Source: Acytostelium subglobosum LB1
Lineage: Eukaryota; Evosea; Eumycetozoa; Acytosteliales; Acytosteliaceae
NCBI RefSeq assembly: GCF_000787575.1
Contig: NW_012236521.1
Span: 328,924 to 392,923, forward strand
Direction: 5' to 3'
DNA: 64,000 nt
Position numbers and translations under genes: made by a program. This document shows, piece by piece, positions 35,062 to 45,297 of this stretch. The notes under the pieces were generated by a model. It saw nothing but the letters and a program-made list of their open reading frames with translations, searched no databases and was not told the origin of the DNA. The stretch's first letter is position 1. Every line of letters begins with the position of its first letter.

Positions 35062-35407
35062 TTGAAGATTGATGTTGTTGTTGTTATTGTTTATACAAGT
35101 AAGTGTGACAGTGTCTCTCTCTATATATCTGTCAGTGCCTCTGTATCACACTTCTATCTCTTTGTCGTGCGTGTCTGTTCGTGTGAAGTAATGTTAATCA
35201 ATGATTTGATGGTGTGTTGAGGTCTTTGAAGAGTGAGAACTTGTCAAAGTGAGCCAAGATGATCAAATTGATGGCCTGTCACACTCTCAGCATCAATCAG
35301 ATAAGTAAAGTAAGTAATGTTATGTTTATTGTTGAACATGCTAATATAATAGTATTACACTAGAACTAGAGATAATCTAATCTAATCTATGTATGTGATT
35401 TGAATGA
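35062..35407. other. Intergenic: VPS34 promoter and CBM49 gene 3' flank
   Basis: AT-rich DNA with TCTCTCTATATATCTGTC near 35120 and no open frame worth calling. Confidence 0.4.
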
Positions 35408-35800
35408 TTACTTCTTGGAGGCTGGTGCCTCAGCGTTTGGAACACAGTAGCTCCAGCTAATTGGGTTGGCACACTCGACAAGGTAACCAAAGTTGATGGT
35501 TTGGTTTGGTTGGATCTGTTGAGCCCATGATTGGAGACCGAACTTCTTGGACTCGGAGTAGGAGAGAGCGCCCCAGACTGCAACTGGTGCACGGTTGGCG
35601 ATGACCTCGGTGAGTGTGACAGTCTGCTCTGACAAATTGATCAAGTGGCAGTCGAATGTTGAGAAGACATTTCCATCACCATCGGTCCAAGTGGCAGTCT
35701 TGTCCTGGGTCAGACTGAATGGGTAGGAGTTCAAGCTGGCGCTCAAGGCAACGGAGGCACTAAAGATGAGGAACAAGGAAATAATAATCTTGGTGTTCAT
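35408..35800 (-). CDS. Secreted CBM49-type cellulose-binding protein, copy A
   Basis: An intronless 130-residue protein. A signal peptide (MNTKIIISLFLIFSASVALS) leads into one CBM49-like module: SLTQDKTATW, VFSTFDCHLINLSEQTVTL, APVAVWGALSYSES, FGLQSWAQQIQPNQT and FGYLVECANPISW. Conserved Trp residues and the L.P....FGY motif fit the plant/dictyostelid cellulose-binding family. Dictyostelids use such proteins in the cellulose matrix of stalk and spore walls; stage and ligand here are inferred. A short tail (NAEAPASKK) is unique to this copy. About half of the residues match copy B 750 bp upstream, so the two arose by tandem duplication. Confidence 0.85.
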   Translation of the reverse strand: MNTKIIISLFLIFSASVALSASLNSYPFSLTQDKTATWTDGDGNVFSTFDCHLINLSEQTVTLTEVIANRAPVAVWGALSYSESKKFGLQSWAQQIQPNQTINFGYLVECANPISWSYCVPNAEAPASKK

Positions 35801-36548
35801 TTTGGAAATATTGAGTATGGTATAAAGGTAATTAATTATTTAGGATTAGAATAAGTATTGCTTTAGATATTTGTTTAATTGTTGATGTTGATTTGATACT
35901 AATAATGTACTTTTCTTGATCCAATTTATAGACAACTTCTTGGTCTTCTGGACCTTAAAAGGATTAAACAGGTTTAAAGTATGATTGACAGATGTCAATC
36001 AAAGGTTGTCATAGGAACAGCCTATATACTACCATATCATTAGCCATTAATAATTAATTACTTGGGAGTATGTATATCTGTATAGATACCAAGAGATACT
36101 TTAATTCAATGTTCGTCATTAGTCATTACACCTGTGCGAATATGTGTTTACTCAATTGATCATTTATGAATGTCATAGGCCAAGAGAGGCCTCTTTCATC
36201 ACAGATGCTACTCAATGTCATTGTTGATTGACATGTTAAACCACTATATATCTCATCATTACCAAAGAGTAAACAACACTCAATCAAACACACTAACTTC
36301 GATCAAGTTTGTTAGATATGTGTGAGGTGGGCGAGTGTCAATCAAACAGATAAAATTGATCAGAAGAGGCTTGTGGGTGTTGTGTGTGGGCCATCTGGGT
36401 CCATATATGCTTTCGATCGATCAATCAATCAATCACTCACTCACTCACTCCATCACTTATACATAGACACTATTAAAATGGTTTATTCAATTAAGAATTA
36501 TTTGTTAAAGTTAGACTAGTTGTACAACAATATTTGGTATATTGTTGG
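35801..36548. other. Intergenic between tandem CBM49 genes
   Basis: Promoter of copy A and 3' flank of copy B. AT-rich, with TTAATTAATTAA-like stretches near 36045-36060, an ATCA/CACT tract (36420-36450) and no gene. Confidence 0.4.
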
Positions 36549-36923
36549 TTATGCGGATGAAGAGTAGGTCCATGAAATGGCGTTGGAGGACTGGACAAGG
36601 TATCCAAAGCTAACGGTACCGTTGGGACTGATGGATGAAGCCCACTCCTGGACGGCAAAGGTGGTGGTCTCGGATGGTGACAGGGCTCCCCAAACTGACA
36701 CTGGTGCACTGTTGGCAGTAATCGAGGTCAGAGTCACTGTGTTTCCAGATAAGTTAATAAGATGGCAATCAAAGGTTGAGAACACATTGTTTGTTCCATC
36801 GGACCATGTAGCAGTCTTGGTTTGGGTCAGATCGAATGGGTAGGCATTAAGGTTGGCAGAGTGCACCAGGACAGCGCTGAAAATGACCAAAAGAATGGCA
36901 ATATTAATAATCTTGGAGTTCAT
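36549..36923 (-). CDS. Secreted CBM49-type cellulose-binding protein, copy B
   Basis: An intronless 124-residue paralogue of the gene at 35408-35800. Signal peptide MNSKIINIAILLVIFSAVLV; then a single module with LTQTKTATWSDG, VFSTFDCHLINLSGNTVTL, APVSVWGALSPSETTTF, VQEWASSISPNGTVSFGYLV and a terminal ISWTYSSSA. The tail with extra Cys and Lys seen in copy A is absent. Same strand and spacing as a recent tandem pair, though divergence is already substantial. Role in extracellular cellulose binding is inferred from the family. Confidence 0.85.
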   Translation of the reverse strand: MNSKIINIAILLVIFSAVLVHSANLNAYPFDLTQTKTATWSDGTNNVFSTFDCHLINLSGNTVTLTSITANSAPVSVWGALSPSETTTFAVQEWASSISPNGTVSFGYLVQSSNAISWTYSSSA

Positions 36924-37149
36924 TGTATTGTTCGTTAGGGAAATATTGTATTATTATTTGGATAATTGATTGATTGTTTGTTTGATTGATTGATTGATGA
37001 ATAATGACTTCCGGAAGTCATCATTAAATAGGTAGTGAACCCGCGCCAGGAATGGAAAGTACCATGGGCAAGAAGGTGTTTGTTAACTTAAATGTCTGAA
37101 GATGTGTCAATCGATTTCCCCAAACATCAATCAATCAATCAATCAATCA

Positions 37150-37377
37150 TCAGATGTATGTTATGTTTAAAGCGCCAAAGGTATAGTTGGCACCCCAATC
37201 ACTCGTCACTGCAGTCATTCTCCATGTCATTTCCGGCAAACTATTGCCATGGTGACTAACTTCGTTAGTAGAATAGTCTTTACGTTTAATTACCATCGTA
37301 CTGTGGTTGAGGCCTCTGGATATACCTCTCGCCATGGCCTCTAAACTCTGACCCCCTGTTGCGCTTCGTTCAATCAT
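37150..37377 (-). CDS. Doubtful 75-residue frame, possible gene remnant
   Basis: An open frame from an ATG at 37377 (MIERSATGGQSLEAMARG) ending WGANYTFGALNITYI. The composition is protein-like (Trp, Tyr and Gly spread out, few low-complexity runs), unlike the random frames nearby, and the end looks like the last strands of a beta-rich domain. A stop lies shortly upstream in frame and no convincing upstream exon is seen. It may be the 3' remainder of a decayed gene or a small gene with an unfound first exon. No family recognised. Confidence 0.3.
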   Translation of the reverse strand: MIERSATGGQSLEAMARGISRGLNHSTMVIKRKDYSTNEVSHHGNSLPEMTWRMTAVTSDWGANYTFGALNITYI

Positions 37378-37395
37378 TGTTGTTGCCAACAACAA

Positions 37396-38376
37396 TGTAA
37401 AGTTTTACATTCTGAAGGGTGTCATTGTGTTTGGTAGTGCCCTTGTGTTGAACAACCCCAGTCAATCATAATTCAGGCAATACACTCCACACCTGTTTCA
37501 TTCATCAAGGTCTTGCTCAAATACACACTCGAATGTGGTAAGGCCTTCGTGTGACAACATGTTGATTGATTGATTGATTTGATTGAATGTATGATTGTTT
37601 GAATGTAATGTTTGATTGATATGGATGATGCTGGAATATGATTGACATTCTATGTGCTGCCTCTATTTGGTCATGTTCATGCTAGACTTGTGCCAATCCT
37701 TTATTTGTGCTAATGATCACGAACAAAGAATAACGAAGTCAACATCGTGATGTGATTGAAACGAAATAGTGGAAGTTCCACAGGTTGGAAACATAAGATA
37801 TTCAGCTGATGAGTCGTTGAAAACAATTTAAAAAGAAATTTGTAAAATAGATATCTGTTTTTTTGTTTCAAACAATAATTTGCACAAGGGCAGGGCAATT
37901 TGAAGATAGAGGGGTAGTATCAAATAGGACCATCCCTCCATCAACTCAACTGATCGCTCACACACAAAACACTGTGGTGTTGCTCGCCACTTTAGGGTAT
38001 TTATCACTCCTTCCAACATCGAGGTCCCAAATGGACCCGACACCAACCATCCCCACAAACACTTTAAAAAAATCAAATACAGTGAGTATGATGCACTCTT
38101 GCAACTACCACGACACTTGTGCTGACGACAGTCCAAAGTCCCTGTCTTGTCTCCTCGACACAACTTATCTCACTCACTCACTCACCCACACACTCAACTC
38201 AATTCACTCACTTAGACGCCCAAGCGAAGACAGACGGCTAATCATAATACTTATTCATTGTCTTCAACAACCAATCAATCAATCTAATTCATTCAAATCA
38301 AACAGATAATAATAATAATAAGTTATAACTTATAATATATTTATTATATATATATACACATACAGACAATTAAAAG
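37396..38376. other. Intergenic upstream of ino1
   Basis: About 1 kb with a GATT tract (37562-37620), CACTCACTCA arrays (38170-38215) and an ATAATAATAATA/TATATA leader just before the ino1 ATG. Open frames on both strands (37828-38163, 37863-38309) overlap each other and lack support. Probably the ino1 promoter. Confidence 0.45.
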
Positions 38377-39991
38377 ATGTCAGCTCGCATGTACGATTCT
38401 TTCAAGGTCAACAGCACTCATGTTAAATACACTGAGGAGGAGATCATTTCAAACTATACCTACAACACTTCCACTACCAAGGTTGTCGAGGGAGAGTTGA
38501 TCGTTGAGCCACTCAACCAGAACTACACCTTCAAGACCCAGCGCAAGGTCCCCAAGCTCGGATGTATGATCGTTGGTCTCGGTGGTAACAACGGTACCAC
38601 CGTCGTTGCTGGTGTCATTGCCAACAGAGAGTAAGTAATAGTACTACTTGGAGCAGACTACTCAAGTCGACACAGACACTCATACAATACAATCAATCAA
38701 CTTAATTAGGGGATTGTGCTGGAGAACAAAGACTGGACTTCAGAAGCCAAACTACTATGGATCTGTTATTATGGCCTCGACCATTAAGCTCGGAACTGAT
38801 GCTGAGGGAAGAGACTCATACGTTCCACTCAAGTCACTGTTGCCAATGGTGCACCCCAACGACATTGTCTTTGGCGGTTGGGACATCAACGGCGCTGACC
38901 TCGCTGAGGCCATGGAGAGAGCCCAGGTTCTCGAGCACGACCTCCAGAGACAGCTGGTGCCACACATGAAGGAGATCCGCCCATTGCCATCGATCTACTT
39001 CCCAGACTTCATTGCCGCCAACCAGAAGGACCGTGCCAACAACGTGTTGACCGGCACCAAGAAGGAGCAGATGGAGCAGATCCGTCGCGACATCCGTGAG
39101 TTCAAGCAGACCAACCAGCTCGACAAGGTCATCGTTTTGTGGAGTGCCAACACCGAGCGTTTCTCTTCAATCGTCCCAGGCGCCAACGACACCTGGGCCA
39201 ACCTGCAGGCTGGCATTGAGCGCGGAGATGAGGAGATCTCCCCATCGACCCTGTTCGCCGTCGCCTCGATCCTCGAGAACACCATCTACATCAACGGTTC
39301 CCCACAGAACACCTTTGTGCCAGGCGTCCTCGATTTGGCCATCCAGAGAAACGTCCCTATCGCCGGAGACGACTTCAAGACCGGTCAGACCAAGATCAAG
39401 TCTGTCCTCACCGACTTCCTCGTCAGCGCTGGTATCAAGCCAACCTCGATCGTCAGCTACAACCATCTGGGTAACAACGACGGCAAGAACCTGTCGGCCC
39501 CACAGCAGTTCCGCTCCAAGGAGATCACCAAGTCCAACGTCGTCGACGACATGATTGCCTCCAATGCCATCCTGTACAAGGAGGGTGAGCACCCAGACCA
39601 CGTCATCGTTATCAAGTACGTGCCATACGTCGGAGACTCCAAGCGTGCCATGGACGAGTACACCTCCCAGATCTTCATGGGTGGCCACAACACCATCGTC
39701 ATCCACAACACCTGCGAGGACTCGCTGCTCGCCGCCCCAATCATCCTGGATCTCGTCATCCTGGCCGAGATGTGCGACCGTATCACCCTGTGCCCAGAGA
39801 ACAGCCAGGACTTCATCACCTTCCACCCAGTCTTCTCGCTGCTCAGCTACCTGCTCAAGGCTCCATTGGTGCCAGAGAAGGCCAACGTTGTCAACGCCCT
39901 TTTCAAGCAGAGAGCCGCCATCGAGAATATATTCAAGGCTTGCGTTGGTCTCCCACCCGACAACAACATGTTGTTGGAGCAGAGAATCTAA
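38377..39991 (+). CDS. ino1: Inositol-3-phosphate synthase
   Basis: Two exons (38377-38630, 38710-39991) give 511 residues, the normal length. The NAD-binding glycine motif is GLGGNNGTT. Other hallmarks are [65 protein letters not shown] and [19 protein letters not shown]. The enzyme converts glucose 6-phosphate to inositol 3-phosphate, the committed step to inositol phosphates and phosphoinositides, including the substrate of VPS34 encoded 3 kb away (the neighbourhood is probably chance). Exon 2 has strong C-ending codon bias, indicating high expression. The identification is certain. Confidence 0.98.
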
Positions 39992-40586
39992 ATGAATTAT
40001 TATTATTATCATTATTAGTTAGTAGTAGTAATTAGGACCGACCTGCTCATGTCGACACATTACTTTCAATTCTCCAATCATTCATTCAACTCAACAACAA
40101 CTCTCTCACAGGGTATTGCCTGGAATACCAACGTCCTTCCCCCATGTATTGTAAGAGCAGCGTTCCATTATTATGACCTAATAAAAAACCATTATACTCT
40201 ACTACTACTTGCCATCATGATATGCTTGTCTCTTGTCTTACCTTGATGGCAACACACGCGACTAGACTGATCCACTCGCGAGTAGCCCTCACCTTCAAAA
40301 TTTCAAACATAATTTGAGAGTTGTCTAATGAAGTTGCCACTTGCCTACAACGACCACAACTATATTACCTGTTACTACTAGTACATCAACAAAGAACTCT
40401 CAGAAGGTACACGTCTATGAGTCAACGACAAACAGGCATTGTGTGCACAAACAAACAACAGCCGCAGCAACAACAGCAACAACAACTACATCTGTTGCAG
40501 CAGTCTGTGCACAAGCATCAGAAGTAGTAGTATTCATAGTAATAGAGTAATAGTAGTACTTACATACATAACATATAACAACAACA
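39992..40586. other. Intergenic between ino1 and RNase D genes
   Basis: 3' flank of ino1, then a CAGCAACAACAG-rich stretch (40460-40500) with a short Gln-rich frame (40417-40527) that ends 60 nt before the RNase D ATG. I take it as leader sequence or an upstream ORF, not as part of the enzyme. Confidence 0.4.
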
Positions 40587-41726
40587 ATGTATATAACAAC
40601 AAATAAAGAGTTAACAGAATATTGTACACGATTGATGTTGGCATCGGCAGTTGGCTTTGATACAGAGTTTGATCATACGACGACGTATGCACCAAGATTG
40701 TGCCTGATTCAAGTGACAACGTCTAGTCAGATAGAGGATGTCGCCGTTATAGATCCAATAGTCAACAAGTTGGATCTGACACCACTGCGCGACGTATTCC
40801 TCAATGGTAACATCGCCAAAGTGTTCCACGATGCGCGTCGTGACCTCGACCTGCTGTATAGAGTGCTCAAGGTGCTACCCGTCAACGTGTTTGATACGCA
40901 GTTGGCCGCAGCGTTCTGTGGCCTGAAGGACAGACCCATCAGCTACAAGGACCTGGTGAAGCGACTGTTCAACCACGACATTGACAAGAGCTTCCAGCGC
41001 GCAGACTGGCTGGCGCGCCCGCTCAGCCAGGATCAACTTCACTACGCCAAGTGCGACGTGGTCTATCTGCTGCCGGCCTACCAGATGCTGCACGCCAGCC
41101 TGATCAATATGAATCGTTGGGAGTGGATGCTGGAGGAGATGCGCCTGATGTCCGATCCACAGACGTTCGCCATCGACAAGACGCGTCTGTGGGTCAAGAC
41201 CGACTTCCCCAAGGACAGCCCCAATCTGAACCTGGCCGTTGTCCAGGACGTCTGTGTGTGGCGCGAGAGCAACGCCAACTCCTTTGATATACCGCGCAAG
41301 ACTTTGCTGCGAGACGACTGCATCCAGACCATCAGCACCAATGTGCCCGCGACGCGCGAGGAGCTGATCAAGATGGCGCAGTCACCAGTGTACATAACCA
41401 ATGGCAAATACATGGCGCACTCGTTGTTTGAGTGCATACAGCTGGCGGCGAAGCGACCGCGCGAGTCCTGGCCTGTGCTGCACGAGCGAAAGGAGGCAGA
41501 CCCCGAGCGAGACTACATCAGACAGATCAGAGATGGCTACGCCAAGCAACTCAACATACCTTGCAATCTGTTGGCGACCGACACCAACCTACGCGAGTTT
41601 ACAAAGGGTGTTTATTCATTCGAAGGATGGCGATCAGAGTTTGGACAATTCCTCAAGTTATCATTGGATGCTGCGAGACAACAACAACAACAACAACCTG
41701 CTTCTAAACTTAACTTGGTTAAGTGA
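40587..41726 (+). CDS. RNase D-type 3'-5' exoribonuclease (DEDD fold plus HRDC)
   Basis: Intronless, 379 residues. Exo I is FDTEFD with Asp25 and Glu27; Exo II is KVFHDARRDLDLL with Asp86; Exo III is YAKCDVVYL. After the nuclease, CVWRESNANSFDIPRKTLLR and the following helices form an HRDC domain. Order and length match bacterial RNase D, particularly alphaproteobacterial forms (FDTQ.AA..CG, DKS.Q..DW..RPLS..QL.YA), rather than eukaryotic Rrp6, which has long extra domains. The Gln-run and SKLNLVK tail are added. GC is higher than in neighbours and there is no intron. A mitochondrial or endosymbiont-derived origin, or transfer from bacteria, is likely. RNase D trims stable RNA precursors. Confidence 0.92.
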   Translation: MYITTNKELTEYCTRLMLASAVGFDTEFDHTTTYAPRLCLIQVTTSSQIEDVAVIDPIVNKLDLTPLRDVFLNGNIAKVFHDARRDLDLLYRVLKVLPVNVFDTQLAAAFCGLKDRPISYKDLVKRLFNHDIDKSFQRADWLARPLSQDQLHYAKCDVVYLLPAYQMLHASLINMNRWEWMLEEMRLMSDPQTFAIDKTRLWVKTDFPKDSPNLNLAVVQDVCVWRESNANSFDIPRKTLLRDDCIQTISTNVPATREELIKMAQSPVYITNGKYMAHSLFECIQLAAKRPRESWPVLHERKEADPERDYIRQIRDGYAKQLNIPCNLLATDTNLREFTKGVYSFEGWRSEFGQFLKLSLDAARQQQQQQPASKLNLVK

Positions 41727-41805
41727 TCAAGGCTGTCGATGATAATGGAATAAATAGCGATCAGACTCGTGTCGCGACACAACTATCTAGCAAAGCCACT
41801 GGTGT

Positions 41806-42473
41806 TCACGAGCTTTCATCGTCGTTCTCTGAGTTGGATGATGTATCTTGATCTTGATCTTGATCTTGATCTTGATTTTGATTTGGATGCTCCTTGTAGT
41901 TTGCTCGATGTCTGATGACGTACAATGGTAACTTGCCACCATTGTCATCGATGTTGATTGGTGGCACATTGGAGTGATCGTCTGGTAACTTGGTTGTAGT
42001 GTCATGCCTCAGAATGAATGGAGCATGTGATGATGTCGATGATTGATCTCCATGTTCAACAACATAATCATAATGAGGAAAGAGATACAGTACTCTAAAG
42101 AATGCTCTTTGGTCCAATGTATTGTTCCTAGTCACAAAGGAAGGGAATAGCAGTCCAACTATTGTGAGCACTTTGACCAAGTTTAGTCTCTCTCCAACTT
42201 GAGTTGTATCGTCATGATCATCAATATACTGGAATGTATTCAGTACAGTCTTTGATTGATTGATTGGACGAGTCAGTGAGTGAGTATGTGATCATGATTG
42301 ATTGAGTGAGTGATACTAACTTTATCAAACAACTTATATCGTTTCCTTAGTATTGCTACAATAGCCTTCTTCTGATCAATGTACTTTTGTGAACACAAGG
42401 TACATTCTTCAGATGTTTGATCACTCTCTTCAGATGTAACAGTCGTAGTAGTTGTTGTGTGTGAATCAGACAT
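41806..42473 (-). CDS. Unrecognised 198-residue protein with acidic Asp-Gln tail
   Basis: Two exons (42321-42473, 41806-42249) joined in phase 0. The N-terminus is Thr/Ser-rich, followed by ECTLCSQKYIDQKKAIVA, a CxxC that could bind metal but lacks a visible partner pair. Middle helices include LVKVLTIVGLLFPSF and AFFRVLYLFPHYD. The C-terminal tail NQNQDQDQDQDQD comes from a CTTGAT hexanucleotide microsatellite. No signal peptide. It converges on RNase D with 79 nt between stops. I do not recognise the family; the donor GTTAGT is a weaker match but frame and composition support the join. Confidence 0.65.
41845..41880. repeat. CTTGAT hexanucleotide microsatellite inside a CDS
   Basis: Five to six head-to-tail units, the last imperfect (CTTGATTTTG). 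On the coding (minus) strand they encode alternating Gln-Asp. Length changes by whole units keep the frame. Confidence 0.85.
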
Positions 42474-42530
42474 TTGACATTAAAAGTCATTTATACTTAG
42501 ATAAGGTCAAAAGAATGAATAAACGTTTAT

Positions 42531-43505
42531 TTATTGAATTCCTACGGCACCTTGGAAGTATGTAAGCTGTTGTTTCTGTTTGAATGTACGCCATTCACCA
42601 TCACCGGTGCGTAGGCTATCCCAGGAAAGTCCATCACCTTGATCAAAGTAGTATACATATTGTACTTCATCTTTTCCACCAATCATCCATATCTTGAATC
42701 CTTGATTATAACCAAATATCAATGATAGTCCATAACGACCTTGAGTAAGACCAGGATTGGGTAAGGTTTCCATTATCCAAGTATATATTGATATCCTTTT
42801 GAAGTATTTCGATGTTATAATATATACATATTCTATTGAATCGAAGCAGACTCCTTCAACTCTATGACTTTCTTCTTCTTTAAATTCGTAGACAACTTGT
42901 GATCTCTTTGACTCAATATTGAAAGCTTCAATATTATTCACCAATGTATAAGTGGAACTTGATTTCTTTGTTGTACCTCCAATAACATATATTATACCAT
43001 CTTTGACAAATGTGTATGAGTAGTATCTTGGATTTAAGATAATTCCACGTTCCTTGATCTGTCCAGTGAGGATATCAAATAGATCGACACGATCCATTGC
43101 TTCATTATTCTGGATTCCACCGACCAAATAGATGAAACGACCTTGATCATGACAACAAGCGATACTCGATCCTCCTTTGGCAATCACTTCATGTTGATCC
43201 CATATCTCGGTATCCACATTATATCGTTCATAAGAGTTCAATCTGTCATTGCCACCAAAGATATATATATGTGAACCAATTGATACCACTGATGATGAAG
43301 AGCATGCTCTTTTCATCTTTAACGATTTATGCTCTCTCCAAGTATTCTTATCAATATTATAAATATATACATTTGATAAATGTGTTGTACCTTGCATTCC
43401 ACAAATTGAATATATCTTATTGATTGAATAATCTTCAATCAATTGGGATAACTTGATCTTAAAGTCAATTGAGCGAGACATATTCTTTTGATGTTGTATA
43501 ACCAT
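42531..43505 (-). CDS. Kelch-repeat protein
   Basis: An intronless 324-residue frame. Kelch blades are visible as IYSICGMQG, IYIFGGNDRLNSYERYNVDT, IYLVGGIQNNEAMDRVDLFD, IYVIGGTTKKSS and IWMIGGKDEVQYVYYFD, each with the GG pair and a following aromatic/acidic turn, so about five to six blades of a beta-propeller. Dictyostelid kelch proteins often begin with a B-box zinc finger; none is present here. The start at 43505 is only 123 nt after the aminotransferase stop, leaving no room for such an exon. Codon use is more AT-rich than in the neighbours. Partner and role unknown; a protein-binding scaffold is the generic expectation. Confidence 0.85.
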   Translation of the reverse strand: MVIQHQKNMSRSIDFKIKLSQLIEDYSINKIYSICGMQGTTHLSNVYIYNIDKNTWREHKSLKMKRACSSSSVVSIGSHIYIFGGNDRLNSYERYNVDTEIWDQHEVIAKGGSSIACCHDQGRFIYLVGGIQNNEAMDRVDLFDILTGQIKERGIILNPRYYSYTFVKDGIIYVIGGTTKKSSSTYTLVNNIEAFNIESKRSQVVYEFKEEESHRVEGVCFDSIEYVYIITSKYFKRISIYTWIMETLPNPGLTQGRYGLSLIFGYNQGFKIWMIGGKDEVQYVYYFDQGDGLSWDSLRTGDGEWRTFKQKQQLTYFQGAVGIQ

Positions 43506-43628
43506 TGAAGTTGCTGAATCACTCTTTGGAGTAGGATTGGTTGATAGACCTCTTGAATCAAGTATAGAATGTCCATGATGAGCTGAAGTAAATTTGATTG
43601 GATATGAAAGGCCATATATACATCATTA

Positions 43629-45297
43629 TTACTTGTACTTGGCCATGAATGCCTTGTGGAAGTCAGCCACCTTCTTGCAAACACCCTCGATGGCTTGCTC
43701 TGAGGGCAGGAAAGTGGTTCTGAAGTGGTAGGTGCCATCGCGCTGACCAAAGCCTGAGCCTGGAACAACACAGATACCAGTGGCCTCGAGCAACTGGATG
43801 CAGTAGTGAGCGTCTGGCTGCTTGCCATTCTGCTTGGCCTCCTCGACGGCCTTTGGTGGCAGACGGATCTGGGGGAAGGCATACATAGCGCCCTCTGGTG
43901 CGTTACATGTGACGCCCTCCAAACTGTTGAGTGCGGTGGCCAAGAGATTGGCACGACGCTTGAGTGAGTTGTAGATGGCATCGCGCTCCTCAATGTACTG
44001 CTTGTGCGAGGCCTCGCCCTCTTGTGGTGGGTTGACCATCAGGTCGACGACGAGCTGGCCAATGACGTTGGGGCACAGACCAATCGAGGAGAGCTTGTAG
44101 ATCTCCGACTTGACCTCTGGCGAGATGCCAAACAGCTCCATGTAACCACCACGCTTGCCACACTCACCGACAAAGCCCTTGGACACGGAGTGGAAGGAGA
44201 CCATCTCGAGTCCCTCCACCTTGGTGCCGAGGTCCTTGACGACCTTCTTGAACGACACGAATGGCTTGTTCTCCGAATATACGTTCTCTTGATAGACCTC
44301 GTCGGCCAGGAGGACCAGACGCTTCTGATGGCAGAACTGGACAATGTCGCTCATGTTGGCGGCGTCCAGGGTCTGACCGGTGGGGTTACCAGGGTTGATA
44401 ATAACGAGGGCGCGTGGAGTGATACCCTTCTCCTTAGCGTCATTGTAGGAGCGCTCCAGCTCGGGGATCTCCATCTTCCAGCCGGCCTCCTCGTTCAGGT
44501 AGTAGCCCAACTGAGAACCGCCGTACAGCTCGATGGTGGCAGAGTAGAGTGGGTATTGGGGGATGGGGATGAGGATACCGTCGGAACGGTCGCGTATCAG
44601 CAGACGCAGGATACGCTGCACGGCCACAGAGGCACCGTCTGTGAGGAAGATGCTCTCGGGGTCGGCGGGGTAGCCATCACGCTTCTCAATGAACTTGGCC
44701 ACGCTGCGCAGCACCGAGGCAATGCCCTGGCTGCCCGAGTAGGCGCCAGTGTTTCCGACCGAGGCAAGGAGTGCGCGAGCACGGGCAATGGCGTCGGCTG
44801 GGAAGATCTTGTCGATGTGTGGCGACTCGAGCAGCTCGGGACACTCACACAGCGCGACGACCTGACGGAAGAAAGACAGTGGCTTCTGCTTCAACTGTTG
44901 TGGGTTACCAATGTTACAGTAAACAATCTCCTCGAATGGCAACAACTTGATGCCCTCATTCTTCTGGCGATCCAAAGTGCTAACCAACTTCTCTGCTCTA
45001 ATCACCAACTCTCCACGCACAGCATATTGAGCTGTACGTACAGTTGGGCACATATTGTCCAATGTCAATGATTTCTGGTCTGTGTAATGAGATTGATTCA
45101 AGTTAGTTCAATGATTGAATGAATGGTTATGGATGAATGAATGGACACATACATGATGGAGTTGTTGATGAAGTCATTGTGTCTGATTGTTTTGGTATGA
45201 AGGAACCTGTTCCTGCTGATGATGCTGATGCTGATGATGCTCCTAAGCCTGCTGCTCTTTCAAGATTGACAAATAACTTGGTTGAATGTCTCAACAT
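43629..45297 (-). CDS. gpt: Alanine aminotransferase (probably mitochondrial)
   Basis: Exons 45153-45297 and 43629-45079 give 531 residues. Exon 1 begins MLRHSTKLFVNLERAAGLGA, an Arg/Ser-rich amphipathic leader typical of mitochondrial import, followed by a Ser/Ala/Thr linker. The enzyme then shows YCNIGNPQQL, GAYSGSQGI, LIPIPQYPLYSA, INPGNPTGQ, LLADEVYQEN and the PLP-lysine motif SFHSVSKGFVGECGKRGGY, all characteristic of ALT rather than aspartate aminotransferase. It interconverts alanine and 2-oxoglutarate with pyruvate and glutamate. An internal ATG (in TMTSST) near the end of exon 1 could give a shorter cytosolic form, which is inference. The identification is firm. Confidence 0.96.

Noticed and set aside
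37828-38309. Overlapping frames upstream of ino1
   Set aside because: They lie on opposite strands over the same DNA, both lack recognisable features, and the region is a likely promoter.
40417-40527. Gln-rich 36-codon frame as first exon of RNase D
   Set aside because: No donor joins it to the nuclease frame, and the ATG at 40587 already matches the bacterial N-terminus; kept only as a possible upstream ORF.
43506-43628. Upstream extension of the kelch protein
   Set aside because: The frame is open for about 120 nt before the ATG but has no start codon and begins right after the aminotransferase stop; no B-box motif is present.
44004-45071. 355-codon plus-strand frame opposite alanine aminotransferase
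   Set aside because: Antisense shadow caused by the C-ending codon bias of the real gene.
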